DNA from: Amycolatopsis acididurans
GTDB lineage: Bacteria > Actinomycetota > Actinomycetes > Mycobacteriales > Pseudonocardiaceae
DNA length: 64,000 nucleotides
Reading direction: 5' to 3'
NCBI RefSeq assembly: GCF_012328925.1
Contig: NZ_JAAXLS010000033.1
Coordinates: forward strand, 1-64,000
Positions 56,647-64,000 of this stretch are shown piece by piece. The notes under the pieces were generated by a model. That model did not search any database. It was not told the DNA's origin and saw nothing but the letters and a program-made list of their open reading frames with translations. How positions within the stretch are numbered: position 1 is the stretch's first letter; every line of letters begins with the position of its first letter. Both the position numbers and the translations under genes were made by a program.

Positions 56647-58893
56647 ATGACCGACGCAGGCGGATTCACGGTGCACGAAACCGAAGCCGTCATCGACAAC
56701 GGCAAGTTCGGCACCCGCACCGTCCGCTTCGAGACCGGGAGGCTGGCCCGTCAGGCCGCCGGGGCCGTCGTGGCCTACCTGGACGAAGAGACCATGCTGC
56801 TGTCGGCGACCACGGCTTCGAAGCACCCGAAGGAGCACTTCGACTTCTTCCCGCTGACCGTGGACGTCGAGGAGCGGATGTACGCCGCGGGCCGGATCCC
56901 GGGCGCGTTCTTCCGCCGTGAGGGCCGTCCCTCCACCGACGCCATCCTGACCTGCCGGCTGATCGACCGGCCGCTGCGCCCGTCGTTCACCGACGGGCTG
57001 CGCAACGAGATCCAGGTCGTCATCACGGTGCAGAGCCTGCACCCGGACGACCCGTACGACGTGCTGGCGATCAACGCCGCCTCGGCCTCCACCCAGATCG
57101 GCGGGCTGCCGTTCTCGGGCCCGGTCGGCGGTGTGCGCGTCGCGCTGATCGAGGGCCAGTGGGTCGCGTTCCCGACCTGGTCGCAGCTGGAGAAGGCCAC
57201 CTTCAACATGGTGGTCGCCGGCCGGATCGTCGGTGACGACGTCGCGATCATGATGGTCGAGGCCGAGGGCACCGAGAACACGCTCGACCTGATCGCCGCG
57301 GGCGGCACCGCCCCGGACGAGGCCGTCGTGGCGCAGGGCCTGGATGCCGCCAAGCCGTTCATCCGCGTGCTGTGCCAGGCGCAGCAGCGGCTGGCCGACG
57401 CCGCCGCCAAGCCGACCGGCGACTTCCCGCTGTTCCCCGCCTACGAGCAGGACGCCTACGACGCGGTCGCCGCGATCGCGACCGAGCCGCTGGCCAAGGC
57501 GCTGACCATCGGCGGCAAGCAGGACCGCGACAACGCGACCGACGAGGTCAAGGCCGAACTGCTGGCCAAGGTCGGCGTCGGCGAGGGCGAGGCGTTCGCG
57601 GGCCGGGACAAGGAGATCGGTGCCGCGTTCCGCGCGCTGACCAAGAAGCTGATCCGCCAGCGCATCCTGCGCGACAAGGTCCGCATCGACGGCCGCGGCC
57701 TCACCGACATCCGCAGCCTCGCCGCCGAGGTCGGGCTGATCCCGCGGGCGCACGGTTCGGCGCTGTTCGAGCGCGGCGAGACCCAGATCCTGGGTGTCAC
57801 CACGCTGAACATGCTGCGCATGGAGCAGCAGATCGACTCGCTGTCCCCGGAGACCACCAAGCGGTACCTGCACCACTACAACTTCCCGCCGTTCTCCACC
57901 GGTGAGACCGGCCGCGTCGGCTCGCCGAAGCGGCGGGAGATCGGGCACGGCATGCTCGCCGAGCGCGCGCTGGTGCCGGTGCTGCCGAAGCGGGACGAGT
58001 TCCCCTACGCGATCCGCCAGGTGTCGGAGGCGCTGGGCTCCAACGGCTCCACCTCGATGGGCTCGGTGTGCGCGTCCACGATGGGCCTGTTCAACGCCGG
58101 CGTGCCGCTCAAGGCGCCGGTCGCGGGCATCGCGATGGGCCTGGTGTCCGACGAGGTCGACGGCAAGACCGAGTATGTCGCGCTGACCGACATCCTCGGC
58201 GCCGAGGACGCCTTCGGTGACATGGACTTCAAGGTCGCGGGCACCAAGGACATCATCACCGCGCTGCAGCTGGACACCAAGCTCGACGGCATCCCCTCGG
58301 AGGTGCTCGGGGCCGCCCTCAACCAGGCCAAGGACGCGCGGCTCACGATCCTGGAGGTCATCGCCGAGGCGATCGACGGCCCGGACGAGATGAGCCCGTA
58401 CGCCCCGCGGGTCACCAGCGTGAAGATCCCGGTCGACAAGATCGGCGAGGTCATCGGGCCGAAGGGCAAGATGATCAACTCGATCACCGAGGAGACCGGC
58501 GCCGACATCTCCATCGAGGACGACGGCACGATCTACGTGGGCGCGGCCGACGGCCCGTCGGCGGAGGCCGCGATCGGCAAGATCAACGCCATCGCCAACC
58601 CGCAGCTGCCGAAGGTGGGCGAGCGGTTCCTGGGCACGGTGGTGAAGACGGCCGCGTTCGGCGCGTTCGTCTCGCTGCTGCCGGGCAAGGACGGCCTGAT
58701 CCACATCTCGAAGCTGGGCAACGGCAAGCGCATCGGCAAGGTCGAGGACGTGGTCAACGTGGGCGACAAGCTCCGCGTCGAGATCGCCGACATCGACAAC
58801 CGCGGCAAGATCAGCCTGGTGCTCGTCAAGGAAGAGGACGAGAAGGCGGACAAGCCGGAGGACAAGGCCGAGAAGGCCGACGCCGCGCAGTAA
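56647..58893 (+). CDS. pnp: Polynucleotide phosphorylase
   Basis: A 748-residue PNPase with two RNase PH domains (first FGTRTVRFETGRLARQAAGAVVAYL; second GLTDIRSLAAEVGLIPRAHGSALFERGETQ), KH domain IGEVIGPKGKMINSITEETGADISIEDDG and S1 domain GERFLGTVVKTAAFGAFVSLLPGKDGLIHIS. It degrades RNA from the 3' end and can add tails. In actinobacteria it also synthesises or degrades pppGpp in some species. Acidic tail at the end. The ATG at 56647 follows GAGGAG. Confidence 0.96.
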   Translation: MTDAGGFTVHETEAVIDNGKFGTRTVRFETGRLARQAAGAVVAYLDEETMLLSATTASKHPKEHFDFFPLTVDVEERMYAAGRIPGAFFRREGRPSTDAILTCRLIDRPLRPSFTDGLRNEIQVVITVQSLHPDDPYDVLAINAASASTQIGGLPFSGPVGGVRVALIEGQWVAFPTWSQLEKATFNMVVAGRIVGDDVAIMMVEAEGTENTLDLIAAGGTAPDEAVVAQGLDAAKPFIRVLCQAQQRLADAAAKPTGDFPLFPAYEQDAYDAVAAIATEPLAKALTIGGKQDRDNATDEVKAELLAKVGVGEGEAFAGRDKEIGAAFRALTKKLIRQRILRDKVRIDGRGLTDIRSLAAEVGLIPRAHGSALFERGETQILGVTTLNMLRMEQQIDSLSPETTKRYLHHYNFPPFSTGETGRVGSPKRREIGHGMLAERALVPVLPKRDEFPYAIRQVSEALGSNGSTSMGSVCASTMGLFNAGVPLKAPVAGIAMGLVSDEVDGKTEYVALTDILGAEDAFGDMDFKVAGTKDIITALQLDTKLDGIPSEVLGAALNQAKDARLTILEVIAEAIDGPDEMSPYAPRVTSVKIPVDKIGEVIGPKGKMINSITEETGADISIEDDGTIYVGAADGPSAEAAIGKINAIANPQLPKVGERFLGTVVKTAAFGAFVSLLPGKDGLIHISKLGNGKRIGKVEDVVNVGDKLRVEIADIDNRGKISLVLVKEEDEKADKPEDKAEKADAAQ

Positions 58894-58903
58894 GACACAC
58901 CCC

Positions 58904-58945
58904 GCGATGGGCCCGTCCGTGCTGCCGCGCGGACGGGCCCATCGC
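58904..58945 (+). terminator. Strong terminator after pnp
   Basis: GCGATGGGCCCGTCCG (58904-58919) pairs perfectly with CGGACGGGCCCATCGC (58930-58945), a 16-bp stem with a 10-base loop, immediately before the M16 protease gene. Confidence 0.9.
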
Positions 58946-58962
58946 TCGTCAGTAAGGAAGAA

Positions 58963-60312
58963 ATGCCCGTACAGATTCCCGGATACGAGCAGCGAGCCGG
59001 CACCACCCGCACCCTGGACACCGGTGTGAAGCGCACCGTGCTGCCGGGTGGCCTGCGGGTCGTCACCGAGCACGTGCCGGGGGTGCGCTCGGCCACGGTG
59101 GGGCTGTGGGTGGGCATCGGCTCGCGCGACGAGTCGCCGAGTGTCGCCGGGGCCGCGCACTACCTGGAACACCTGCTGTTCAAGGGAACCCGGCACCGCA
59201 CCGCGAGCCGGATCGCGGAGGAGATCGACGCCGTCGGCGGCGAGTTCAACGCGTTCACCGCCAAGGAACACACCTGCTACTACGCGCAGGTGCTCGACGA
59301 GGACCTGCCGCTGGCGATGGACCTGGTCACCGATGTCGTGTTCGACGCGCTGTGCACCGAGTCCGATGTGGAGACCGAGCGCAGCGTGGTGCTCGAGGAG
59401 ATCGCCATGCGTGACGACGATCCCGAGGACCTGCTGCACGAGACGTTCACCTCCGCCGTGCTGGCCGGGCATCCGCTCGCCAAACCCGTGCTCGGCACCG
59501 AGGAGTCGATCACCGGGATGTCCGCGAAGGCGCTGCGCGGGTTCTACAAGCGCCGCTACACGATGCCGCGGATGGTGCTCGCGGTCGCAGGCAACATCGA
59601 GCACGCACAGGTTCTTCGCCTGGCGCGCAAGGCTTTGCGGTCGCGACCGTCCTCTTCGGACACTCCGGTTCCGCCGCGGGCGGGCAAGGCGCGCATCACC
59701 GCGCGGCCGGATCTGGTGCTGCACACCGACGACACCGAGCAGGCCCACGTGATGCTCGGCATGCGCGCGCTGTCCCGGCACGACGAGCGCCGGTACGCGC
59801 TGGGCGTGCTCAACGCGGCCCTGGGTGGCGGGATGAGTTCGCGGCTGTTCCAGGAGATCCGGGAGCAGCGCGGGCTGGCCTACCAGGTGTACTCGTCGGT
59901 GGCCTCCTACGCCGACACCGGGCACCTGTCGGTGTACGCCGGCTGCCAGCCGGAGCGGCTCGGCGAGGTCGCGCGCGTACTGCGCGACGTGCTCGGCACG
60001 ATCGGCAAGGAGGGGTTCACCGACGCCGAGGTCGCCCGCGCCAAGGGGCAGTTGCGCGGCGGGCTGGTGCTGGGGCTGGAGGACACCGCGTCCCGCATGT
60101 CGCGCATCGGCAAGCAGGAGCTGAACTACGGCCGGTACGAAAGCGTGGACGCGACGGTCGCGCGGATCGACGCGGTCACCCCCGAGGAGGTGTATGACCT
60201 GGCTCGCAGTCTGTTCCGTACTCCCGGTGGCGTGTCGGTGGGCAGCGTGGTCGGGCCGTACGCTCATGAGGACGATTTGCCGGAGGACCTGCGAGAGGTG
60301 ATCGCGTCGTGA
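58963..60312 (+). CDS. M16-family zinc peptidase (PepR-like)
   Basis: A 449-residue M16 peptidase with inverted zinc motif HYLEHLLFKG (H-x-x-E-H, about residues 65-69), later EIAMRDDDPEDLLHE with the third ligand, and the second half with GGGMSSRLFQEIREQRGLAYQVYSS (the R-Y/R-G-L-A-Y contact). It is a processing-peptidase-like cytoplasmic protease. It sits between pnp and dapB as in mycobacteria. ATG 58963 with AAGGAAG upstream. Confidence 0.92.
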   Translation: MPVQIPGYEQRAGTTRTLDTGVKRTVLPGGLRVVTEHVPGVRSATVGLWVGIGSRDESPSVAGAAHYLEHLLFKGTRHRTASRIAEEIDAVGGEFNAFTAKEHTCYYAQVLDEDLPLAMDLVTDVVFDALCTESDVETERSVVLEEIAMRDDDPEDLLHETFTSAVLAGHPLAKPVLGTEESITGMSAKALRGFYKRRYTMPRMVLAVAGNIEHAQVLRLARKALRSRPSSSDTPVPPRAGKARITARPDLVLHTDDTEQAHVMLGMRALSRHDERRYALGVLNAALGGGMSSRLFQEIREQRGLAYQVYSSVASYADTGHLSVYAGCQPERLGEVARVLRDVLGTIGKEGFTDAEVARAKGQLRGGLVLGLEDTASRMSRIGKQELNYGRYESVDATVARIDAVTPEEVYDLARSLFRTPGGVSVGSVVGPYAHEDDLPEDLREVIAS

Positions 60313-61046
60313 TTCGCGTCGGTGTGCTGGGTGCCCAGGGACGGATGGGTGCCACCGTGGTGAAGGCCGTGGAGGGCGCGGCCGACATGAAGCTCGTCGG
60401 CACGGCCGACGCCGGCGACGATCTCTCCGCGCTCGGCGACGCGCAGGCCGTCGTCGACTTCACCCACCCCGACGCGGTGATGGACAACCTGAAGTACCTG
60501 ATCGACCACGACATCAACGCGGTCGTCGGCACCACCGGGTTCAGTGAGGAACGGCTCGCGACCGTGCGCGACTGGCTCTCCGCCAAGCCTGAGCTGGGCG
60601 TGCTGATCGCCCCGAACTTCGCCCTCGGCGCGGTACTCGCGATGCGCTTCGCACAGCAGGCGGCGCGGTTCTACGCCAGCGCCGAGGTGATCGAGCTGCA
60701 CCACAACCGCAAGGCCGACGCGCCTTCGGGCACGGCGGCGCACACGGCACGGCTGCTGTCGCAGGCCCGTCGCGAGGCCGGCCTGGCGCCGGGTTCCGAC
60801 GCGACCACGTCCGAGCTGGACGGCGCGCGCGGCGCCCAGGTCGAGGACGTGCGCGTGCACTCGGTGCGGCTACCCGGGCTGGTGGCGCACGAGGAGATCC
60901 TGTTCGGCGGCGAAGGCGAGACGCTGACCATCCGGCACGATTCGATGGACCGCAGCTCGTTCATGCCGGGCGTGCTGCTGGGCGTGCGCGAGGTGCTCAA
61001 GCGGCCGGGCCTGACCGTGGGCCTGGAGAACGTGCTCGACCTGTGA
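60309..61046 (+). CDS. dapB: 4-hydroxy-tetrahydrodipicolinate reductase
   Basis: A 245-residue DapB. VGVLGAQGRMGATVV is the NAD(P)H loop, VGTTGFSEE and APNFALGAVL follow, and ELHHNRKADAPSGTA has the catalytic histidine/lysine. It reduces dihydrodipicolinate in the lysine/diaminopimelate pathway. GTG 60309 overlaps the protease stop (GTGA), and its stop overlaps the next membrane gene, so three genes are coupled. Confidence 0.95.
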   Translation: MIRVGVLGAQGRMGATVVKAVEGAADMKLVGTADAGDDLSALGDAQAVVDFTHPDAVMDNLKYLIDHDINAVVGTTGFSEERLATVRDWLSAKPELGVLIAPNFALGAVLAMRFAQQAARFYASAEVIELHHNRKADAPSGTAAHTARLLSQARREAGLAPGSDATTSELDGARGAQVEDVRVHSVRLPGLVAHEEILFGGEGETLTIRHDSMDRSSFMPGVLLGVREVLKRPGLTVGLENVLDL

Positions 61047-61495
61047 AAGCCCGCAACGTCGCCCTGCTGCTGACCGCCGCGCTGGTGGTCTACTTCGTCC
61101 TGCTCGGCTACCGCGCCATTCAGCTGCTGAGCACCGGCAGCGCCGCCGGCGCGGCGCTGGGAGCGGCGGTGCTGGTGCTGCCGCTGCTCGGGGTGTGGAT
61201 CGTGGTGGCCACCTGGCGTTCGGGGCTGCGCATCCAGCGGCTCGGGCAGCGGCTCGACGAGGAGGGCGGCCTGCCCGACGCGTCCGACCTGCCACGCCGC
61301 CCGTCCGGCCGCGTCGACCGGGAGGCGGCCGACGCCTGGTTCGAGCAGCGGCGCGCGGAGCTGGAGCGGCATCCCGAAGACTGGCGCCACTGGTACCGGC
61401 TGGCCTACGCCTACGACATCGCGGGCGACCGCCGCCGCGCGCGCGCCACGATGCGCAAGGCGCTCGAACTCGAAGAGTCCGAGCGCCGCGCCTAG
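61043..61495 (+). CDS. Small membrane protein with TPR-like tail
   Basis: A 150-residue protein with two N-terminal transmembrane helices (VALLLTAALVVYFVLLGY and AAVLVLPLLGVWIVVATW) and a cytoplasmic helical tail whose WRHWYRLAYAYDIAGDRRRARATMRKALEL segment is a single tetratricopeptide-like repeat (about residues 115-144). It is coupled to dapB (GTGA). The role is unknown; a link to cell-wall precursor enzymes is possible but unproven. It converges with the hydrolase by a 4-base overlap. Confidence 0.78.
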   Translation: MKARNVALLLTAALVVYFVLLGYRAIQLLSTGSAAGAALGAAVLVLPLLGVWIVVATWRSGLRIQRLGQRLDEEGGLPDASDLPRRPSGRVDREAADAWFEQRRAELERHPEDWRHWYRLAYAYDIAGDRRRARATMRKALELEESERRA

Positions 61496-62325
61496 CCTCG
61501 CAGGAAATCCAGCACCGGGCCGGTCTGGCCGGTGATCGAGTGCGCCACGTCGGGCAGCATGGTCACGCTCGCCCGGGGCACCGTCGCCTCCAGCCGCCCC
61601 GCGGTCTCGTGCGAGTCGAACATCGCGTCGCGGCCGCCGACGATCGCCAGCACCGGCATCGTCAGCCGCTTCAGCGTGTCGTCGTCGAAGACCGGCAGTT
61701 TTTCCCTGCGTGGCAGGAAATGCGTGAAGATCAGCCCGAGATAGTCCGCGATCTCCGGCGTCTCGTTCGCGTCGACACCGGCCACCGCCTTCATCGACTT
61801 GCGCAGGCCCCACTTCCCGAACGGCTTGTACAGCAGCGTCTTGAACACCCAGCCATACGTCTGCCGTCCGATCCCGCCGGGGCACAGCAGCGCGAGCCGC
61901 GTCACGCGCTCCGGACGCCGGGTCGCGTAGTCGAGCGCCAGCCAGCCGCCCAGCGACATCCCGGCTATCGCGACCCGGGTGAGACCGAGGGCGTCGAGCA
62001 CGTCGTCGAGCCACAGTGCGTACGCCTCGGAGTCCAGCGCCGGCCGCGACCGGGCGCTGAACCCCGGCTCGCCGATCATGTCCACGGCGTACACGCGGAG
62101 GTGCTTCGCCCACTCCGCCACGTCCGCCAGCCACATGACCGTGTTCGTGCCGGAGCCGTGGAACAGCACCAGCGGTGGCGCGCCGGCCGGCCCGCTCACG
62201 ACGACGAACGTCTCGCCCTCCCGTGTGGACACTCGCCGGTGCTCGGCGGGAACCGGCCACGACTTCAGGGCCTCGCCGTAGCGGCGCAGGATCTCCTGCC
62301 CGCCCGCCTCGGTCTTGTAGATCAC
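61492..62325 (-). CDS. Alpha/beta hydrolase
   Basis: A 277-residue alpha/beta hydrolase. LVLFHGSGTNTVMWL is the oxyanion-hole region, IAGMSLGGWLAL the nucleophile elbow with serine near 122, VGGRDAMFD the acid region and DVAHSITGQ the histidine. It has no signal peptide. The substrate is unknown. Its ATG overlaps the stop of the helix-turn-helix gene (ATGA), so the regulator and the hydrolase form a two-gene operon. Confidence 0.85.
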   Translation of the reverse strand: MIYKTEAGGQEILRRYGEALKSWPVPAEHRRVSTREGETFVVVSGPAGAPPLVLFHGSGTNTVMWLADVAEWAKHLRVYAVDMIGEPGFSARSRPALDSEAYALWLDDVLDALGLTRVAIAGMSLGGWLALDYATRRPERVTRLALLCPGGIGRQTYGWVFKTLLYKPFGKWGLRKSMKAVAGVDANETPEIADYLGLIFTHFLPRREKLPVFDDDTLKRLTMPVLAIVGGRDAMFDSHETAGRLEATVPRASVTMLPDVAHSITGQTGPVLDFLRG

Positions 62326-62741
62326 GACCGCAGCACCGCCTCCACACTGTCGAGCAGCCGTGCCGTTTCGGCCGGCTCCCCGAAGATGATGATCTTCATC
62401 TTCCCCCTCTCTTCGTCGTAAGCCGTGCTGACCCGCAGCAGGTTCTCGCCCGGATGCGCGCTCGTGGCCATCAGCAGGGTGCTGATCCGGCTCGCGGTGT
62501 GCGGGCTGACCGCGTCGATCTCGACCACGCTCGAGACCTCCACATGCCGCGTACGGCGCACCTCGGACTCGTCGGTCACCGCGGCGCCGACGAACGCCTC
62601 CAGGTCCTCATGCGTGATCCGGTACTGCTTGCCGATGCGGACCGCGTTGAGCCGCCCGTCGCGCAGGTAGCCGCGCACCGTGCGGACGTGCAGGCCGAGT
62701 CGCTCGGCGACCTCCTCTGCCGAGTAGAGCTTTTTGGACAT
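62322..62741 (-). CDS. Excisionase/MerR-like HTH protein with C-terminal sensor domain
   Basis: A 139-residue protein. Residues 1-52 (YSAEEVAERLGLHVRTVRGYLRDGRLNAVRIGKQYRITHEDLEAF) form an excisionase-type winged helix. Residues 60-139 form an unassigned domain with alternating strands and helices. In this genome context it is likely a local regulator, not a phage excisionase, because no integrase or att site is near. It controls or senses for the coupled hydrolase. The 60 bases upstream are the most AT-rich part of the region and contain the promoter. Confidence 0.78.
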   Translation of the reverse strand: MSKKLYSAEEVAERLGLHVRTVRGYLRDGRLNAVRIGKQYRITHEDLEAFVGAAVTDESEVRRTRHVEVSSVVEIDAVSPHTASRISTLLMATSAHPGENLLRVSTAYDEERGKMKIIIFGEPAETARLLDSVEAVLRS

Positions 62742-62801
62742 ATAAGTACACTAACAGACACTTGAAGGGATCAATAGGTAATTTTAGGGAAGTTGAGGGA
62801 A

Positions 62802-63323
62802 TTAGACGTGTAGCCAGGATGCGAACAGCGCCGGGCACGCCGCGAGCACGCTGTACCGGACGAATCGCCCGGCGAGACCGGCGGTGAGGAAGGTGGACAT
62901 CCGCATGTCGGCGAGACCGGCGAGCACGGTGGTCGCCATGAACGGCGGCAGCCCGATGACCGAGCTGACCCCGTAGGTGCTCGTCATCCAGAACGGATGC
63001 CGGTGACACCGCTCCCGCAGCGCTTCCACCTTGGCGCGCAACCACTTCGTGCGCAGGCGCCAGCGTTCGCGGCGTGGCGTGGGCGGGCGCTGGCGGTGCA
63101 GCCTGTCGTGCAGGAACGGCGGGAGGTGGATCGAGCCGCGCGCGGCGAGGTAGTACAGCAGTTTTCCGGCCATCTGGCCGACCGCGACCGCGGCGCCGAT
63201 GAGGAACCAGTGCACGGTCGGCTCGCTGGACACCAGGCCGATGACGAAGACCTCGACGCTCACGATGGGGACGAGGGCAGACCCGAAGGCGACACCGAGC
63301 GTCAGGCAGAACCAGCCGAGCAT
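62802..63323 (-). CDS. Membrane protein of unknown function (DedA/VTT-like)
   Basis: A 173-residue protein with an N-terminal helix (WFCLTLGVAFGSALVPIVS), another with AVAVGQMAGKLLYYLAARG, a basic cytoplasmic loop (HRQRPPTPRRERWRLRTKW), and a late STYGVSSVIGLPPFMATTVLAGLADMRMSTF (G-x-P-P motif). This resembles short SNARE-associated/VTT-type membrane proteins. The function is unknown. ATG 63323 has GGAGGC in front; the gene stands divergent from the GtrA gene. Confidence 0.7.
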   Translation of the reverse strand: MLGWFCLTLGVAFGSALVPIVSVEVFVIGLVSSEPTVHWFLIGAAVAVGQMAGKLLYYLAARGSIHLPPFLHDRLHRQRPPTPRRERWRLRTKWLRAKVEALRERCHRHPFWMTSTYGVSSVIGLPPFMATTVLAGLADMRMSTFLTAGLAGRFVRYSVLAACPALFASWLHV

Positions 63324-63455
63324 CGCGCCTCCTGGGAGTCCACCGTCACGGTAACAGTCACGCAGGTGGTGGCGGGGTGGTTCACCGTACTGTTCGCTTC
63401 CTGTTGACCACCGTCCGGTCATCTTCAGTCCATCTCGTGGTGAAACTCTGGTGCC

Positions 63456-63965
63456 GTGCGGCCAAAGATCACCTCTGCCCCCGAGCGTTTCGAAGCCTTC
63501 TGTGCCGCGGTCGTGCGCCCGTTGCCGTTCCGGTTGCCGGCCAGCGTGCTCGGCTTCGCGATCATCAACGGGTTCACCTTCGGAGTGGACCTCGTGCTGC
63601 TGACCGTCGGCCACAGCGTGCTGGGCCTGCCGTTGCCGGTGAGCATCACCATCGCGTACGTGTCCGCCTTCGGCCTCAGCTTCGTGCTCAACCGCGCGCT
63701 GAACTTCCGCTCGCACGCGCCGGTGGGCGGGCAGGCGGTCAAATACGCGATCGCCATCGCGGTCAACTACCTGGCGTTCATCCTCGGCGTCGGGGCGGGC
63801 CTGGCCGCGCTCGGCGTCGAATACCACCTCGCCCGGGTGCTCGCGGGCGCCTGCGAAGCGATATTCATGTACAGCGCCATGCGCTGGGTCGTGTTCGCGG
63901 AGTCACGGTCCGGGGCCGAAGAGGGGACCCGGTCGCCGCGCGCGACACGCGGGCAACCAAGATAG
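63456..63965 (+). CDS. GtrA-family membrane protein
   Basis: A 169-residue protein with four transmembrane helices and GtrA features: FAIINGFTFGVDLVLL, then SFVLNRALNFRSH (the N-R-x-x-x-F motif) and YAIAIAVNYLAFILG. GtrA proteins flip or position lipid-linked sugars for cell-surface glycosylation. The GTG at 63456 is used; no strong binding site is visible. The last 20 residues are basic and unstructured. A next gene may begin past 63975, beyond the window. Confidence 0.84.
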   Translation: MRPKITSAPERFEAFCAAVVRPLPFRLPASVLGFAIINGFTFGVDLVLLTVGHSVLGLPLPVSITIAYVSAFGLSFVLNRALNFRSHAPVGGQAVKYAIAIAVNYLAFILGVGAGLAALGVEYHLARVLAGACEAIFMYSAMRWVVFAESRSGAEEGTRSPRATRGQPR

Positions 63966-64000
63966 AGGGTGCCGCGTGAGATCCGTGATACTTCACGTGG

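Noticed and set aside
56506..60267. A 1253-codon leftward open frame opposite pnp and the M16 protease gene
   Set aside because: It is the antisense of two certain genes, with a histidine/arginine-rich composition and no family motif; long shadow frames are expected at this GC content.
62322..62741. Reading the excisionase-like gene as evidence of an integrated phage or plasmid
   Set aside because: No integrase, att repeat or phage gene is nearby, and the gene is coupled to a hydrolase.

Overview
The window is GC-rich DNA with many GTG starts, dense 4-base gene overlaps (ATGA/GTGA) and the actinobacterial order rimP-nusA-ylxR-infB-rbfA-...-truB-ribF-...-rpsO-pnp-M16 protease-dapB. Together with the NDMA-type alcohol dehydrogenase and KstR-type catabolic genes, this suggests a chromosome of a Pseudonocardiaceae-like actinomycete (Amycolatopsis or a relative). 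The genus is an inference; no rRNA gene is present.

Region 1 (1-20.1 kb) opens with transposase and transporter debris and then holds a catabolic island. A leftward arm (SDR, NDMA-type alcohol dehydrogenase, SDR, MaoC hydratase, aromatic-acid-type MFS importer) faces a long rightward arm: SnoaL-like protein, acyl-CoA ligase, aldehyde dehydrogenase, SnoaL-like protein, DUF35 + SCP2-type thiolase, P450, SDR, two hotdog hydratases, two luciferase-like proteins, thiolase, acyl-CoA dehydrogenase, TetR regulator, VOC protein and ferredoxin. Four copies of a 14-bp palindrome (ACCAAGCGATTGGT and variants) lie upstream of the transcription units; one sits inside a near-consensus promoter. The layout fits uptake, oxidation, CoA activation and beta-oxidation-like cleavage of a cyclic or aromatic/terpenoid acid, with the TetR protein as the likely repressor. 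The substrate cannot be read from sequence.

Region 2 (20.1-24.5 kb) has a CAU-anticodon tRNA, an IS5-type element inserted exactly at a CTAG that is the stop codon of an AI-2E-type permease, a methyltransferase, and a LacI regulator.

Region 3 (24.5-29.4 kb) is a LacI-controlled operon: two abutting LacI-type operators, then an asparaginase-family amidohydrolase, a NodB-fold hydrolase, an MFS transporter and two SDRs. It may degrade an amide or cyclic imide (inference).

Region 4 (29.4-37.3 kb) is the most unusual. A leftward operon (SnoaL-like, DUF1214, SDR, PAPS-type sulfotransferase) faces a rightward sulfate-activation operon (cysD, cysNC, flavin/F420 split-barrel protein). A roughly 55-bp intergenic region holds a KstR-like box and a second palindrome. 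PAPS synthesis and its probable consumer therefore appear to share one control region.

Region 5 (37.3-41.5 kb) carries an MptpB-like phosphatase, a rhomboid-like membrane protein, a class V PLP enzyme, a small membrane protein and a DUF4439 lipoprotein. Region 6 (41.6-64 kb) is conserved housekeeping: translation initiation and ribosome maturation, RNA turnover, tRNA pseudouridylation, flavin synthesis and lysine/peptidoglycan precursor synthesis. Transporters, a nitroreductase, an RNA/DNA methylase, an alpha/beta hydrolase coupled to an excisionase-like regulator, and a GtrA protein are interspersed.
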